NCBI RefSeq assembly: GCF_028745515.1
Contig: NZ_JAQZSG010000019.1
Coordinates: 1-64,000, forward strand
Direction of reading: 5' to 3'
DNA length: 64,000 bases
DNA from: Paenibacillus thermotolerans
GTDB lineage: Bacteria; Bacillota; Bacilli; Paenibacillales; YIM-B00363
The notes beneath the pieces were generated by a model, which was given only the letters and a program-made list of their open reading frames with translations, did not search any database and had not been told where the DNA came from. Shown here piece by piece: positions 26,195 through 35,146 of the stretch. The first letter of the stretch is position 1, and every line of letters starts with the position of its first letter. A program made the translations under genes and the position numbers.

Positions 26195-26525
26195 GATCTC
26201 CTTTTTCACGATTATCCCCTTGCGTCAGAAACACACCCTACCGCTACCCCCCCCTTCTTTTCATCGTTATCCCTTTCCTTCAGCAACATTTCCCTTTCGC
26301 ACTCTCTTATCCTCACTATCCCTTTGAATCACCAAACACGTTCCCTTCCGTCCTCCCTTTTTCACGATTATCCCCTTGCGTCAGAAACACGTTTTTCACC
26401 GTAATCCCCTTGAATCAGAAATACACCTACTCGATCTGCTCCCTCTCTTCACCTTTGTCCACTTTCCATCGGCAACAAATCTCTTCCACAACTCCTTTTT
26501 ACCACTATCCCAACGCCTCAGAACT
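26195..26525 (-). repeat. degenerate inverted copies of the 71-bp repeat core
   Basis: About seven divergent copies of the core in inverted orientation on the plus strand: TTTTTCACGATTATCCCCTT occurs twice (26200s and 26370s), each followed by GCGTCAGAAACAC. Looser versions are TTTTCATCGTTATCCCTTTC, TCACCGTAATCCCCTTGAAT and TTTTTACCACTATCCCAACG. They face the tandem array at 26572. Open frames here are by-products of the repeats. No gene is supported between 26030 and 27458. Confidence 0.65.
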
Positions 26526-26571
26526 TAATGTCTGAATGCCACGGCGAAACTCAAGTAAAGCAGCTCTAATA

Positions 26572-27355
26572 AGAGCGACCGATTACCGAGATGCTGAGTG
26601 ATAGGGATAGTGGTAAAAAGGAGCACGGGACTCATAGTCCGACCGGCGACCGATTGCCGAGATGCTGAGTGATGGGGATACCGGTAAAAAGGAGCGCGGG
26701 ACCCTAGTCCGACCGGCGACCGATTGCCGAGATGCTGAGGGAGGGGGATAACGGTAAAAAGGAGCGCGGGCCCCGTAGTCCGACCGGCGAGCGAACGCCG
26801 AGATGCTGAGTGATGGGGATAACGGTAAAAAGGAGCGCGGGACCCTAGTCCGACCGGCGACCGATTGCCGAGATGCTGAGTGATGGGGATAACGGTCAAA
26901 AGGAGCGCGGGCCCCGTAGTCCGACCGGCGAGCGAACGCCGAGATGCTGAGTGATGGGGATAACGGTCAAAAGGAGCGCGGGCCCCGTAGTCCGACCGGC
27001 GAGCGAACGCCGAGATGCTGAGTGATGGGGATAACGGTCAAAAGGAGCGCGGGCCCCGTAGTCCGACCGGCGAGCGAACGCCGAGATGCTGAGTGATGGG
27101 GATAACGGTAAAAAGGAGCGCGGGCCCCGTAGTCCGACCGGCGAGCGATCGCCGAGATGCTGAGTGATGGGGATAACGGTAAAAAGGAGCGCGGGCCCCG
27201 TAGTCCGACCGGCGAGCGATCGCCGAGATGCTGAGTGCTGGGGATAACGGTAAAAAGGTGCGCGGGCCCCGTAGTCCGACCGGCGAGCGATCGCCGAGAT
27301 GCTGAGTGATGGGGATAACGGTAAAAAGGAGCGCGGGCCCCGTAGTCCGACCGAC
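26572..27355 (+). repeat. 11-unit tandem array, 70-71 bp period
   Basis: The word GAGATGCTGAG recurs with ATG at 26591, 26662, 26732, 26803, 26873, 26944, 27015, 27086, 27157, 27228 and 27299, a spacing of 70-71 bases throughout. Core: CTGAGTGATGGGGATAACGG followed by TAAAAAGGAGCGCGGG, then GTCCGACCGGCGA. Units come in two sub-types (GACCGATTGCC with GGGACCCTA, and GAGCGAACGCC or GAGCGATCGCC with GGGCCCCGTA), mixed at the left end and uniform at the right. A GGCGA/TCGCC hairpin lies in the latter. It is not a CRISPR: there are no unique spacers. Confidence 0.92.
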
Positions 27356-27417
27356 GAGAGACAGACGATCGACGGGCGACCGCAGGCACAACTACCGTTA
27401 AGCCGCAACAGCAACAG

Positions 27418-27443
27418 AAAAACCGGCTGCAAAGCGCAGCCGG
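27418..27443 (-). terminator. terminator of the GDPD gene
   Basis: Minus strand: CCGGCTGC, short loop, GCAGCCGG, then TTTTT. Lies 16 bases after the stop at 27459 and separates the gene from the tandem array. Confidence 0.85.
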
Positions 27444-27458
27444 CAAACCGTTCAACGG

Positions 27459-30400
27459 TTACTCAACATCATCATCATCGTCGTCCGCGACGGAAGATCC
27501 GCCGGACTTCTTCGCCTCTACCTGTACCGTAAACTGTGCAACCGCATCGCCGTATTTTGCATCCACGACGGTGCTGCCCTTACGCAATCCGTGAAACTTT
27601 CCGTCCTCAAACACAGCAATCGAAGTATCGCGCGGATAGAATTGGACCTCTTTCGTCACATCGAGCGCAACGCCCTCAGAGGTATATATCACGCGCTTCA
27701 CTTTCTTTTGCTGCCCGGCTTTCATCGTCAACACTTCGGGCTCTACGGTTAAAGTATACGGCTCTCTTACTGCAATCTCGATCGGCTGAGTATAAAGTGT
27801 ATAAGTGCCGTTATCGCTCATCGTGACCGTGTAACGCAGCAAGATGTGCGCAGTGCCTTTCATTTTTCCCGTCAAAATGTTCCCGCCAACTTCAACGGCA
27901 TCCCCGCCGTCCAGCAGCACGACCTCCGGCGTCACGACCGTCTCGACGCCTGTGTAGGTTACAAGCTTTGCCGATATCGCAAGGTCGGTTCCCCGAATCA
28001 AGTCATACCTCTCTTGCTGCGGGGCGAGCGATTCCGCCCAATTCGCGGACCATTGCGCATAATCCGTCGTGAGGCCGTACGTTCCGAGCCGGAAATACGT
28101 CATATAGTCCGCCTCGCTGCGGTACGTCCACGGCCAAATCGTCATTCCGCGATGCTTCGCCGCCTCCATAAAATTGGTGCCGAGTCCGGGGTAGCTCGTA
28201 TTGAACGTCGTGTTCAGCGGGCCGATCACCTTTAGCGTCTCCCGGAGCGCTTTGCTTACATTCGCCTCGTTCGCATATCCGCCTGTAAGGAAGCCCGCCG
28301 ACATGCCCGGCATTTTCTGGCCGAGCAGCTTCAGCTGTTCGGCGGTAAAGGAGATAACCGTTACTTGATCCTCGACTCCTTTTTCGGCGATGAGCTGCAC
28401 GAGCGCGTCGACAATTTCCGGTTTGTAGCTCTTAATCTCAACAAAATGATTTACGTCTTTTCCTTTAAACTCATCGAACATTTCCGCCAGCGTCGGAATT
28501 CGCGCATCCGGATATTCCGCCGGGAACTGCTTATTGGCGAGCAGCTGCTTCAGCTCGGCCAGCGTATAATCTTCGATGTAGCCCGTTCCGTTCGTCGTCC
28601 GGTCGAGCGTCGGATCGTGCATGATGACGACATGACCGTCTTTGGTCAAGTAAATGTCCGTTTCGAGAATATCCGCCCCGTTCTCGTAAGCGAGCCGAAA
28701 GCTTTCCATCGTGTTCTCCGGCGCAAGCGACGGATTGCCGCGATGGCCGATCACCCACGGCTTTCGAATGAGCGTCGTTCCGCCCGAGTATACCTTGAGC
28801 GCGTCGAACAGAGCTTCGGGAGCATCGGTAACGATGCCGTTCACACCTGCCGTAATCAGGCGGTGCATCGACAGCGGCTGGGCCTCTTCGTCAAGCGCCC
28901 AAACCGTGATCAGCCGTTTCTGCAAATAACGGACTTGTTCCAAGCTCGCCGTATTCCCGGAGAGCAGCGCGATCTTCGCCAAGCTGCCGTTCGTGATGCG
29001 GCGAATGTCCATCAGCTGCTCCGGCGTCGACGCCGAGGCACCCCGGAAATCGACGATTCCGCGAATGATCGGATATTGAGATCTCGCTTGTTTTACAAGC
29101 TCCCCGTTATCCGAAATGACGAACGCGTCCTCCAGCTCTTGCGCTTTCAGGTAACCGATTAATGCATCCACCGTTGCTCCGTCTTTCACATAGAAGGCAG
29201 GCATCACCTTCGTACCGAGCTGAGGAATGACGGAGTCCAAGCTTCCTAACTCGACGGTTCCGTCACGATTCGTAACGGCTAAGCCGCTATTGACCGTCAA
29301 AATCGCCGTAGCGGGCAGCGTCCCTTTCGTACTCAACGCTGCAAGATCGTCAGTCGACTCGATTTCCGTCACAACCGTCGGCGCCAAGACAATATCGGTT
29401 TCCGGCTCAACCACGTTGACGAACCGGTCCGCAGGCAGCGGCGGAAGCGGATCTTCCTGAAGCGAAACCTTAATATTGTCCACTCTCATATGACTTCCGT
29501 CCGCCTGCAGCCCGATTCGGCCCTTCGAATATGTGTCAGCCAAATCATTATCGATAAGCAGCTTGTCGTCGATCCACTCCTGTACCCGGTTGCCTTTGAG
29601 CATGATTTTGTAGCGGTACATTTTGTCTGCTGAAATGTTCTCCGTAAAAGAAGCTCGATCCGGCACGTTCCACTGATTCGCAGGCGTCCGCTCGGCAAAT
29701 TCGACGCCGTTCGCAGCGGTGGCGTTTTGCCTTACCGCCATTTGGTAATACGGATAGTTGTTGTTCTGCACCCGATACATGATGGAATGCCAGCGAGAAG
29801 GATCGTTCGCGGCGAGATGCGTCACGTCCGCCTCGATCCTGTAATTGCCGAACAATCCTAAGTATTCCGGCAGCAGCACGCGCGACGGATTGTCCGGCGA
29901 AGTCCGCGCATCAAGCTCGAACGCGCCCGATACGACGCCGGCTTTGCTTGCCGTCGTGCCTTGAATGCGGATCCAGCCCTGCGGCAGCGCTCCGTCGGCA
30001 GCATCGTCAAAGCTTTCCTCATAAAGCACGTACTCGCTGTCTGCGGCATTCTTCGCCACAATAAGCAATTGTACGGACGCATCGCCGGATTGAGCGGTTA
30101 CGGCGGAGACACCTTTTTGCTTGACGACAAGCATTCCGTTCTCCACCGCAACTCCTCCGCCGCTTGAGCTCCATGAGAGCTCGCCGCCCGTAATCGGCTT
30201 GCTCGTCAGATCGTTATACTCTGCGGTGAACGGGATCGTATTCGGATCGATCGTTTGACCGGTTTCGGCAAGCAAGTAGCCGGCGTCATGCTTCAAAGAA
30301 ACAATGGTAGGCCCCGTCTTGGAAGGCGTCACCGACACTTCCCGCTGCGAAACGATCCGGTCATATACGGCCGAAATCGTAACGATTCCTTCCTTGAGCG

Positions 30401-31916
30401 GATGAAGAGTCCCGTCAATCACCTTCAGCACCGACTCATCGGAAGAGGAAAGCTTAAGCCGCCCGGAAGGAACGGTTTCGGCAATTCCGTCGGAGAAGCC
30501 GACTGCGGCGGAAACCGGGACCGGTCCGGTCAACGCCTCGACGGAGGCCGGGATGTCGAGCTCCATGCTTTCTGCGCTAACTCTCGTCACCTTTACATTA
30601 TCGAACGATATTTTGCTCTGGTCCCCTTGAAGGCCGATTTTTCCGCGCTCCAGCAAATCGGATGTAAAGCTGCGGTCCAATAGAAGCGTGAAATCGTCCG
30701 CATCCTTCGGCTTGATATATTCCTTTACGTTGTTGTCGAATACTCTCACTTTGAGTGTGTAATCCGCTCCCAGCGTAAGCGGCTGCCATACTCCGCTCGC
30801 AGGGACGGACCAGTTGCCGTCCGGCTTGCGGTACGCAAACTCGTAGGTGCCGTTCTGTCTTACCGCCATTTGATTGTACGGCTGCTTGCCGCCGGACGGA
30901 ACGCGGAACATGATTGCGCCCCAGCGGGCATTGTTCAGCACGCTTTCAAAACGAAGGTCCGCTTCCACCGTATAATTGTCCCATTGTACGGGAGCGGTGA
31001 TGCGGCCCTGCTTTCCGGAAGCGTTGCCGTCAAACACGAGCCGCCCGTCGCCGTATGTATCCTTCGTCACCGTCATCGGCGCGGTTCCCGCATTCACATC
31101 CGAGATCCAGCCGAACGGCGCTTGCCCGCTCTCGTACGAATCGAAGTTTTCCGCAAGCAGCGTATCGCTCACTTCGCCGCTGATCGGCGGAGCGTCCGAA
31201 AGCGTAATCGTGCCGTAACCGGACGTGTCGTTCCAGAACGATTCCGAGTTGTACGCACTCCAGTAGCTCGATCGGCTCGCCTCGTCATTCGCATCCCGGT
31301 CCGTCACTCCGATTTCGAAGCCGAACTGCTTGCTCTTGAGCGGGTCGAAACCGAGCATATCCCACGGAATGGCCGCTTCGGCCGTCCACCCATCGGCGGT
31401 CGTAGAAATCGCGCGGAGAATGTTTTTCTCATCTTTCCCGGCATGGTTCGGAGCCGCACCGAAATAAAAGCTCGGCGTAAAGCTGTCCGGCGCGTACACG
31501 AATCCGATTTGCATGTCGTTGTCTACGAACGGACCCGAACGGTGAAGCGTCGGGTCGAAAAACATGCCGATATGGTCCTGCTCGAACCAATACCCGCTTC
31601 CGTTGTTCATTAAGGTATCGTCTTGGACTTTGACGGCGACATAAAGATACTTGTAGTCCCAAAGCATGCTGAATGAGGAGTCTTGGAACGTCCCGCTCCC
31701 CATCCTGACCTCCAGCGGCCGGTACCCGCTCCATAAAGGCTCGTCCAGCCTTCCGTCGATGACCGGAGCCGTAACCGTTCTGCTGATGGCAGCCTCTTTT
31801 CTTTCCGCCCCTCCGGCCGCTTCCGCTTTCGTTCCTGTTCCTGCGCCTGCGAACGAGAATGACGATAAAAATACGGCCGTAGCAAGCAATAAATTCAGCT
31901 TTCTTCGCTTTCGCAC
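27459..31916 (-). CDS. secreted multidomain glycerophosphodiester phosphodiesterase
   Basis: 1485 residues. Signal peptide 1-34 (LNLLLATAVFLSSFSFAGAGTGTKAEAA). About 45-240: CBM9-like domain (VTAPVIDGRLDEPLW ... YLYVAVKVQD). About 250-440 and 632-822: two LamG/DUF1080-like sandwich domains sharing the wording YQMAVRQN. About 455-625: Ig-like (Big) repeats. About 845-1040: a degenerate GDPD-like barrel ending GVNGIVTDAPEAL. About 1053-1290: a canonical GDPD barrel with GHRGNPSLAPENTMESF, LETDIYLTKDGHVVIMHD and HFVEIK. Then two more Ig-like domains and an acidic tail of six Asp. It should hydrolyse glycerophosphodiesters, possibly wall teichoic acid-derived, outside the cell. Six times the size of a minimal GDPD. 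Single gene beside the repeat array. Confidence 0.88.
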   Translation of the reverse strand: MRKRRKLNLLLATAVFLSSFSFAGAGTGTKAEAAGGAERKEAAISRTVTAPVIDGRLDEPLWSGYRPLEVRMGSGTFQDSSFSMLWDYKYLYVAVKVQDDTLMNNGSGYWFEQDHIGMFFDPTLHRSGPFVDNDMQIGFVYAPDSFTPSFYFGAAPNHAGKDEKNILRAISTTADGWTAEAAIPWDMLGFDPLKSKQFGFEIGVTDRDANDEASRSSYWSAYNSESFWNDTSGYGTITLSDAPPISGEVSDTLLAENFDSYESGQAPFGWISDVNAGTAPMTVTKDTYGDGRLVFDGNASGKQGRITAPVQWDNYTVEADLRFESVLNNARWGAIMFRVPSGGKQPYNQMAVRQNGTYEFAYRKPDGNWSVPASGVWQPLTLGADYTLKVRVFDNNVKEYIKPKDADDFTLLLDRSFTSDLLERGKIGLQGDQSKISFDNVKVTRVSAESMELDIPASVEALTGPVPVSAAVGFSDGIAETVPSGRLKLSSSDESVLKVIDGTLHPLKEGIVTISAVYDRIVSQREVSVTPSKTGPTIVSLKHDAGYLLAETGQTIDPNTIPFTAEYNDLTSKPITGGELSWSSSGGGVAVENGMLVVKQKGVSAVTAQSGDASVQLLIVAKNAADSEYVLYEESFDDAADGALPQGWIRIQGTTASKAGVVSGAFELDARTSPDNPSRVLLPEYLGLFGNYRIEADVTHLAANDPSRWHSIMYRVQNNNYPYYQMAVRQNATAANGVEFAERTPANQWNVPDRASFTENISADKMYRYKIMLKGNRVQEWIDDKLLIDNDLADTYSKGRIGLQADGSHMRVDNIKVSLQEDPLPPLPADRFVNVVEPETDIVLAPTVVTEIESTDDLAALSTKGTLPATAILTVNSGLAVTNRDGTVELGSLDSVIPQLGTKVMPAFYVKDGATVDALIGYLKAQELEDAFVISDNGELVKQARSQYPIIRGIVDFRGASASTPEQLMDIRRITNGSLAKIALLSGNTASLEQVRYLQKRLITVWALDEEAQPLSMHRLITAGVNGIVTDAPEALFDALKVYSGGTTLIRKPWVIGHRGNPSLAPENTMESFRLAYENGADILETDIYLTKDGHVVIMHDPTLDRTTNGTGYIEDYTLAELKQLLANKQFPAEYPDARIPTLAEMFDEFKGKDVNHFVEIKSYKPEIVDALVQLIAEKGVEDQVTVISFTAEQLKLLGQKMPGMSAGFLTGGYANEANVSKALRETLKVIGPLNTTFNTSYPGLGTNFMEAAKHRGMTIWPWTYRSEADYMTYFRLGTYGLTTDYAQWSANWAESLAPQQERYDLIRGTDLAISAKLVTYTGVETVVTPEVVLLDGGDAVEVGGNILTGKMKGTAHILLRYTVTMSDNGTYTLYTQPIEIAVREPYTLTVEPEVLTMKAGQQKKVKRVIYTSEGVALDVTKEVQFYPRDTSIAVFEDGKFHGLRKGSTVVDAKYGDAVAQFTVQVEAKKSGGSSVADDDDDDVE

Positions 31917-32070
31917 ATCAACTTCATCCTTTCTATGAAAATATGATTACGCGCCAAATATACCCATTAAAGGTAATCGGTACATTAACGAGATGCTAAG
32001 ATATTATGAAGATAGACAAGTTGCTAGAACTCGATAAAAAGGAAAATTTCGTCATTCGATTCGAGAGGAA

Positions 32071-32115
32071 TAAAAAAAACCGCCATTGAAGGACTTTGTC
32101 CCAAAGATGACGGTT
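32071..32115 (-). terminator. terminator of the rha-lut operon
   Basis: Minus strand: AACCGTCAT ... ATGGCGGTT with an inner TTTGGGACAAAG stem-loop, followed by eight T. Lies 29 bases after the lutC stop. Confidence 0.85.
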
Positions 32116-32143
32116 CTCATTAATGTGAGAAGCTATTTCTGCT

Positions 32144-32875
32144 TCAGCCGACGATTAACGCGTAAACAATGCCCGGTCCGTGCACGCCGATCGTCAAGTC
32201 GTTCTCGATATCGGCCGACCGGCTCGGACCCGATATGAAGTGGATGCCTGCGGGCAATTGCTCTCTCCCGGCCTCGTCGAACGACGTCAATACTTCGCCC
32301 AAACGAGTTTTGATCCGTTCTGCCGGAATGATTGCCATAAGCACCGTCGGAAGCAGGCTGACGGAACGGCCTTTGTCCTTGGAGGACAGCACCGCGACGG
32401 ATCCGGTGTAAGCGACGGCGTGATCCGCCACGACGACCCCGAAGTCCGCTTCGGCGGCGCGCGCCTTCCAATTCGTCTCCGCTTCGCTGTTCCACACCGT
32501 AACTTGCGCTCCTTCGCCGAGCGCTTCCTCCAAATCGAGCGCGTCGAGCTCCGGCTGATGCTGGCGAACGATATATTGGGCGCTCATTTCCCGCGCTTTC
32601 TCCACAATGAAACGCTTCGCCTCATCCATCGAACGGAGCCGGGCGGCATGCCCGCCGACGGCCGTGAAATTTCGGATAAACCGCTCGATCCGCTCCTCCG
32701 CCGTCCATTCGAACGCGTTCCAGAAATCGGGCGCACCCCGGTACGGATGCGCAGGCTTTTCCAACACCCGCGCACGGCCGAGCCGTTTGGCAATGCCGTT
32801 CATAAACTCCGACTGCTTGCGCTTAGACTCCTCGTCCAGCTGACGCAGCCATTGCTCGTGCTGCATGTCACTCAT
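32144..32875 (-). CDS. lutC: lactate utilization protein LutC
   Basis: 243 residues, LUD-domain protein and third component of the LutABC L-lactate oxidase. Landmarks: the N-terminal HEQWLRQLDEESKRKQSEFMNGIAKRLGR, ERIERFIRNFTAVGGHAARL, then ADFGVVVADHAVAYTGSVAVLSS, RSVSLLPTVLMAIIPAERI and the closing GIHFISGPSRSADIENDLTIGVHGPG, typical of the family. It acts with LutA and LutB to oxidise L-lactate to pyruvate. It overlaps the lutB end by 8 bases and is the last gene of the rhamnose-lactate operon. Confidence 0.93.
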   Translation of the reverse strand: MSDMQHEQWLRQLDEESKRKQSEFMNGIAKRLGRARVLEKPAHPYRGAPDFWNAFEWTAEERIERFIRNFTAVGGHAARLRSMDEAKRFIVEKAREMSAQYIVRQHQPELDALDLEEALGEGAQVTVWNSEAETNWKARAAEADFGVVVADHAVAYTGSVAVLSSKDKGRSVSLLPTVLMAIIPAERIKTRLGEVLTSFDEAGREQLPAGIHFISGPSRSADIENDLTIGVHGPGIVYALIVG

Positions 32876-34388
32876 GTCGGTGCCCCCCTCCTTCTTTCCG
32901 CGCTTTGGCGACGGCCTCCAAGCGGCTTTTCACGGCAGGGTCCGTCTCCCGCAACCCATCCTGCGCAAGCTCGCGGTCAATCGTCTCCCATCGGTCGCGG
33001 AACGTCTCCTTCGGCAGGCTCGGCGCGATGCGATAGCTGTTCCAGCCCTTAAGCGGCCCGATCCGCGCGCGGATTCCGCCGTCGCGGACGACGAGCGGCT
33101 GGCCGAGCTTCGCCAGCTTCAGCACGCCCTTAAACCGGCCCGACTTCGCCATCACCATCGCATAGCCCTTCATGCCGAGCGATTCGAGCTTGTTGCCGTG
33201 CCCGCTCTCGACCTTCCGGCGCCGCAAGTAGACGAGCATGTCGTGAAGCGGGATTTTGACCGGGCACGCCTCGTAGCAAGCACCGCACAGGCTGGAGGCG
33301 TTCGCGATGTCGTCCCATTCGGCGACGTTCTTCTGCAGCGCGGGCGTGAGCACGGCGCCGATCGGCCCGCTGTACGTCCCGCCGTACGCATGGCCGCCGA
33401 TGTGACGGTATACCGGGCAAGCGTTCAGGCAGGCGCCGCAGCGGATGCAGTTGAGCAGCTCTTGAAATTCGGGGTCGCCGAGCTGATTCGACCTTCCGTT
33501 GTCGACAATGACGATATGCATCTCTTCCGGTCCGTCGGCGTCGTCCTGCCGGCGCGGTCCCGTAATGCCGGACATGTACACGGTCAGCTTCTGCCCTGTC
33601 GCGGAACGCGGCAGCAGCGTCGCCATAACCTCCAAATCGGCCCACGTCGGAATAATGCGCTCCATCCCCATCAGCGTAATTTGCGTCTTGGGCACGGTGG
33701 TGACCATGCGCGCGTTGCCTTCGTTCTCGAACAGCACCATCGACCCGGTCTCGGCGATCGCGAAATTGCAGCCGGTCATGCCGATATCGGCTTCGAGGAA
33801 CTTTTCGCGCAGCTTTTTGCGCACGAAGCCGGCCAGCACCGACGTATCGGGCGGCAGCGTTTCGCCCGCCTCCGCAGACAGCAGCTCCGCAATCTGATAC
33901 CGGTTCTTGTGGATCGCCGGAATAATGATGTGCGACGGAGTTTCGCCCGCAAGCTGAATAATGTATTCCCCGAGATCGGTCTCCACCGCTTCGACGCCGA
34001 TCTTCTCGAGCGCATGGTTCAGATGCAGCTCCTCCGTCACCATCGACTTCGATTTGACGACCGATTTGGCCGCTTTACGCTCCGCGATCGCGAGCGTTAT
34101 GCGGACCGCCTCCGCCGCCGTATCCGCGAAGTGGACATGAACCCCGTTCGCGCGCGCGTTGTCGGCGAACTGATTCAGGTAGTAGTCCAGATGGGCGATC
34201 GTATGCAGCCGAATTTGCCGGCCGCGCTCGCGCCACTCGTCCCAATTGCCGTGCTCCTCTGCCGCGCTCTTCTTGCCGCTGCGCAGCCGCTCCGTCGTAA
34301 AGCGAACCGCCTTGCGCAAAAACTCGTTGTTCAGCGCCAGCTCCGCGCGCTCCTTCACGCTTGTCCCGCTCGTTCCCGCTCCGCTCAT
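32868..34388 (-). CDS. lutB: LutB/LldF family L-lactate oxidation iron-sulfur protein
   Basis: 506 residues from the ATG at 34388, which overlaps the lutA stop as ATGA and has AAGGGGTGA upstream; a longer frame to 34484 lies inside lutA. An N-terminal LUD domain (VHVHFADTAAEAVRITLAIAE, TDLGEYIIQLAGETPSHIIIPAIHKN, GCNFAIAETGSMVLFENEGNARM) is followed by two ferredoxin-type cluster motifs, CIRCGACLNACPVYRHIGGH and CGACYEACPVKIPLHDML, which bind [4Fe-4S] clusters for electron transfer. A Pro-rich C-terminal tail completes the family length. It oxidises L-lactate with LutA and LutC, here supplied by rhamnose breakdown. Confidence 0.95.
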   Translation of the reverse strand: MSGAGTSGTSVKERAELALNNEFLRKAVRFTTERLRSGKKSAAEEHGNWDEWRERGRQIRLHTIAHLDYYLNQFADNARANGVHVHFADTAAEAVRITLAIAERKAAKSVVKSKSMVTEELHLNHALEKIGVEAVETDLGEYIIQLAGETPSHIIIPAIHKNRYQIAELLSAEAGETLPPDTSVLAGFVRKKLREKFLEADIGMTGCNFAIAETGSMVLFENEGNARMVTTVPKTQITLMGMERIIPTWADLEVMATLLPRSATGQKLTVYMSGITGPRRQDDADGPEEMHIVIVDNGRSNQLGDPEFQELLNCIRCGACLNACPVYRHIGGHAYGGTYSGPIGAVLTPALQKNVAEWDDIANASSLCGACYEACPVKIPLHDMLVYLRRRKVESGHGNKLESLGMKGYAMVMAKSGRFKGVLKLAKLGQPLVVRDGGIRARIGPLKGWNSYRIAPSLPKETFRDRWETIDRELAQDGLRETDPAVKSRLEAVAKARKEGGGHRHE

Positions 34389-35113
34389 GCCTGCTTCACC
34401 CCTTCGTACAGCAGCTCTGCCAGATGCATGACCCGGACCTTCTCCCCACGGTACCGCAAATTGCCTGCAATATTCATCATGCAAGCCATATCGAGCCCGA
34501 CAAGCACCTCTGCCTCCGTCTCTTTCACATGGTCGGTTTTCTCCGTCACCATCGCTCCCGAAATGTCGGACATCTTCACCGCGAACGTTCCTCCGAACCC
34601 GCAGCAGTCCTCCGCAAACGGCAGCGGAACGAACTCGAGCCCCTTCACCCCGGCGAGCAGCTTCATCGGCTCGTCCTTCGCTCCGAGGAGCCGGCTCCCG
34701 TGGCAGGAAGGATGGTAGGTCACTTTATGCGGAAAAACGGCGCCGACATCCGTCACTCCGAGCACCTGCACCATGAATTGCGAAAACTCGTACGTTTTTT
34801 GCTGCAGCCGCTCCGCCTTCGCAAGCAGCGCCGGATCGTCCTTAAACAGCTGCGAATAGTGGTGGATCATATATGTGCACGAGCCCGAAGGCGAAATGAC
34901 GAAATCGCTTTCGTCAAACGCTTCCAAAACCGTCGTGGCGGCCGTGCGCGCCTCGTCCCAATACCCGCTGTTGAAGGCGGGCTGTCCGCAGCACGTCTGC
35001 GCGGGCGGAAAGTCGAGCTTCACGCCCTGCCTTGCGAGCAGACGAACCATGGCTTCTCCTACGGAAGGAAACAATGCATCGCTTAAACAGGTAATAAATA
35101 AGGACACCTTCAT
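34385..35113 (-). CDS. lutA: LutA, (Fe-S)-binding protein of L-lactate oxidation
   Basis: 242 residues with two CCG domains: QTCCGQPAFNSGYWDEAR in the first half and AEDCCGFGGTFAVKMSDIS in the second, each part of a cysteine-rich cluster-binding repeat (further Cys in FITCLSD, SGSCTYM, HPSCHGS, DMACMMN). This is the GlcF/HdrD-like subunit of LutABC, which converts L-lactate to pyruvate. It starts 34 bases after rhaR and is translationally coupled to lutB by an ATGA overlap. Its place inside a rhamnose operon, rather than beside a lactate permease, is notable. Confidence 0.94.
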   Translation of the reverse strand: MKVSLFITCLSDALFPSVGEAMVRLLARQGVKLDFPPAQTCCGQPAFNSGYWDEARTAATTVLEAFDESDFVISPSGSCTYMIHHYSQLFKDDPALLAKAERLQQKTYEFSQFMVQVLGVTDVGAVFPHKVTYHPSCHGSRLLGAKDEPMKLLAGVKGLEFVPLPFAEDCCGFGGTFAVKMSDISGAMVTEKTDHVKETEAEVLVGLDMACMMNIAGNLRYRGEKVRVMHLAELLYEGVKQA

Positions 35114-35146
35114 TGCTGCACCCTCTTTACGCGAAAATGAATCCGG

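Noticed and set aside
26152-26535. Open frame on the plus strand rich in Pro, Ser and Tyr
   Set aside because: It lies over degenerate inverted repeats, with low-complexity composition and no ribosome site.
26572-27355. Possible CRISPR array
   Set aside because: The whole 71-bp unit is conserved; there are no unique spacers of constant length and no cas genes.
26525-27432. Long open frames on the minus strand reading repeated PHHSASRRSLAGRTTGPALLF-type peptides
   Set aside because: They come from the 71-bp tandem array. The period is not a multiple of 3, so all three frames read similar peptides; there is no ribosome site and no known family.
32865-34718. 617-codon open frame opposite lutB/lutA
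   Set aside because: Antisense shadow with Arg/His-rich composition. The lutAB frames carry full motif sets.
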